A stretch of 7,430 nt of DNA from Planctomycetaceae bacterium. GTDB lineage: Bacteria; Planctomycetota; Planctomycetia; Planctomycetales; Planctomycetaceae. Location of the stretch: positions 1 through 7,430 of the forward strand of contig JALWSL010000206.1 in the NCBI GenBank assembly GCA_027080405.1. The letters are read 5' to 3'. Shown here piece after piece: positions 6,838-7,430 of this stretch (the stretch's first letter is position 1; every line of letters starts with the position of its first letter). Both the position numbers and the translations under genes were made by a program. The notes under the pieces were generated by a model. The model was not told where the DNA came from and did no database searches. It saw only the letters and a program-made list of their open reading frames with translations.

Positions 6838-7430
6838 TTATCCTGTCAATCGACGAAAACAGGCGGGAATGCCGTAGATGGCGATGAGCAATAAAATTTT
6901 GTACCCGGCCAGAATAGTCCCTTTGACCGTCCCGCTGATTTTGCTGGTGCCGATGCGAATTCGATAAGGAACCGGAATTTCCAGAATTCTCAGTCGATGT
7001 TCGATCGCCTTGATCTGCATTTCAACCGTCCAGCCGAAGTTGCGGTCTCGCATTTTGAGTAGTTGAAGCGCATCCCGGCGAATCGCACGGAATGGCCCCA
7101 AATCCGAATACTTCTGTCCCAGCAACAGCCAGATCAAAAAAGTCGCCAGATGATTGCCGAAACGCGCTTGCGGGGGCATCGCGCCCGGTTCGAGTCCGCC
7201 TGTCAATCGGGAACCGAGGACAAAATCGGCTTGATCTTCCTGAATGGGCCGTACCAAATCGATCAGTTTTTCGGGATCATCACTGAAATCCGCATCCAAA
7301 AAAACAATGATCCTGCACGCCGGTACCATTTTCCCGACATAGGCCAAGCCAGCCAAACAGGCTGCTCCGTACCCCCTCTGCGGTTCGTAAACAACATCTG
7401 CCCCGTGAGTTGCCGCTATCGTCGCCGTTT
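6838..7430 (-). CDS. Family 2 glycosyltransferase, DPM1-like (5' end outside the window)
   Basis: The C-terminal 196 residues of a GT2, GT-A fold glycosyltransferase related to dolichyl-phosphate mannosyl/glucosyltransferases. These move a sugar from a nucleotide donor, usually onto a polyprenyl phosphate at the cytoplasmic membrane face. The frame is open to the window edge, and the residues upstream of the internal TTG at 7356 (ADVVYEPQRGYGAACLAGLA) are typical of the family, so the start is outside. The metal-binding DXD motif is in FLDADFSDDPE (DAD at 7288-7296), followed by FVLGSRLTGG, then SDLGPFRAIRRDAL and FGWTVEMQIKA, the acceptor-side and catalytic-acid region, and VPYRIRIGTSKISGT near the end. 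A hydrophobic stretch close to the C-terminus (ILAGYKILLLIAIYGIPA) could anchor it in the membrane. Donor and acceptor cannot be read from the sequence. It lies 287 bp upstream of btaA on the same strand; a functional tie to lipid synthesis is only a possibility. Confidence 0.9.
   Translation of the reverse strand, partial: TATIAATHGADVVYEPQRGYGAACLAGLAYVGKMVPACRIIVFLDADFSDDPEKLIDLVRPIQEDQADFVLGSRLTGGLEPGAMPPQARFGNHLATFLIWLLLGQKYSDLGPFRAIRRDALQLLKMRDRNFGWTVEMQIKAIEHRLRILEIPVPYRIRIGTSKISGTVKGTILAGYKILLLIAIYGIPACFRRLTG

Noticed and set aside
6583..6894. 103-codon + strand frame in the gap upstream of btaA
   Set aside because: Residue composition is not protein-like, no ribosome binding site is evident, and it overlaps the 3' end of the glycosyltransferase on the other strand.

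Overview
The window most resembles a chromosomal segment of a planctomycete, perhaps of the Planctomycetaceae. This is inferred from three things: a TlpA-type thioredoxin with a helical N-terminal region, an unusually short DnaA-like protein, and a gene order that mixes housekeeping and membrane genes loosely rather than in tight operons. Composition looks intermediate in G+C and even across the window, with no obvious island, insertion sequence, CRISPR array, tRNA or rRNA. The lineage cannot be proven from the sequence alone.

Layout. The left part reads on the + strand: the 3' part of a TlpA-like thioredoxin protein whose reading frame is open to the window edge, then a DnaA-family protein reduced to the AAA+ and DNA-binding domains, then a TrmH/SpoU-family 2'-O-ribose methyltransferase, most likely RlmB. 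These end at about 3144. From 3168 to the right edge everything reads on the - strand. In transcription order (right to left) these are a 5'-truncated family 2 glycosyltransferase, btaA, btaB and a type II secretion/type IV pilus F-family inner-membrane protein. The two blocks converge at 3145-3167.

The most coherent functional unit is btaA plus btaB. BtaA transfers the 3-amino-3-carboxypropyl group of S-adenosylmethionine to diacylglycerol, and BtaB trimethylates the amino group. Together they make the phosphorus-free betaine lipid DGTS. The neighbouring glycosyltransferase may also act at the membrane, but nothing ties it to this pathway. The two genes are separated by 137 bp that holds two inverted repeats, and 287 bp with a dyad and a short direct repeat lie upstream of btaA, so separate regulation is possible.

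The second point of interest is the short DnaA. An in-frame stop 13 bp before its ATG shows that the missing domain I is not a start-site error. The Walker B acidic pair is EE instead of DD/DE, and the gene does not lie beside dnaN or gyrB. I found no wholly new system; the noteworthy material is this unusual initiator, the betaine-lipid pair and several small intergenic repeats.
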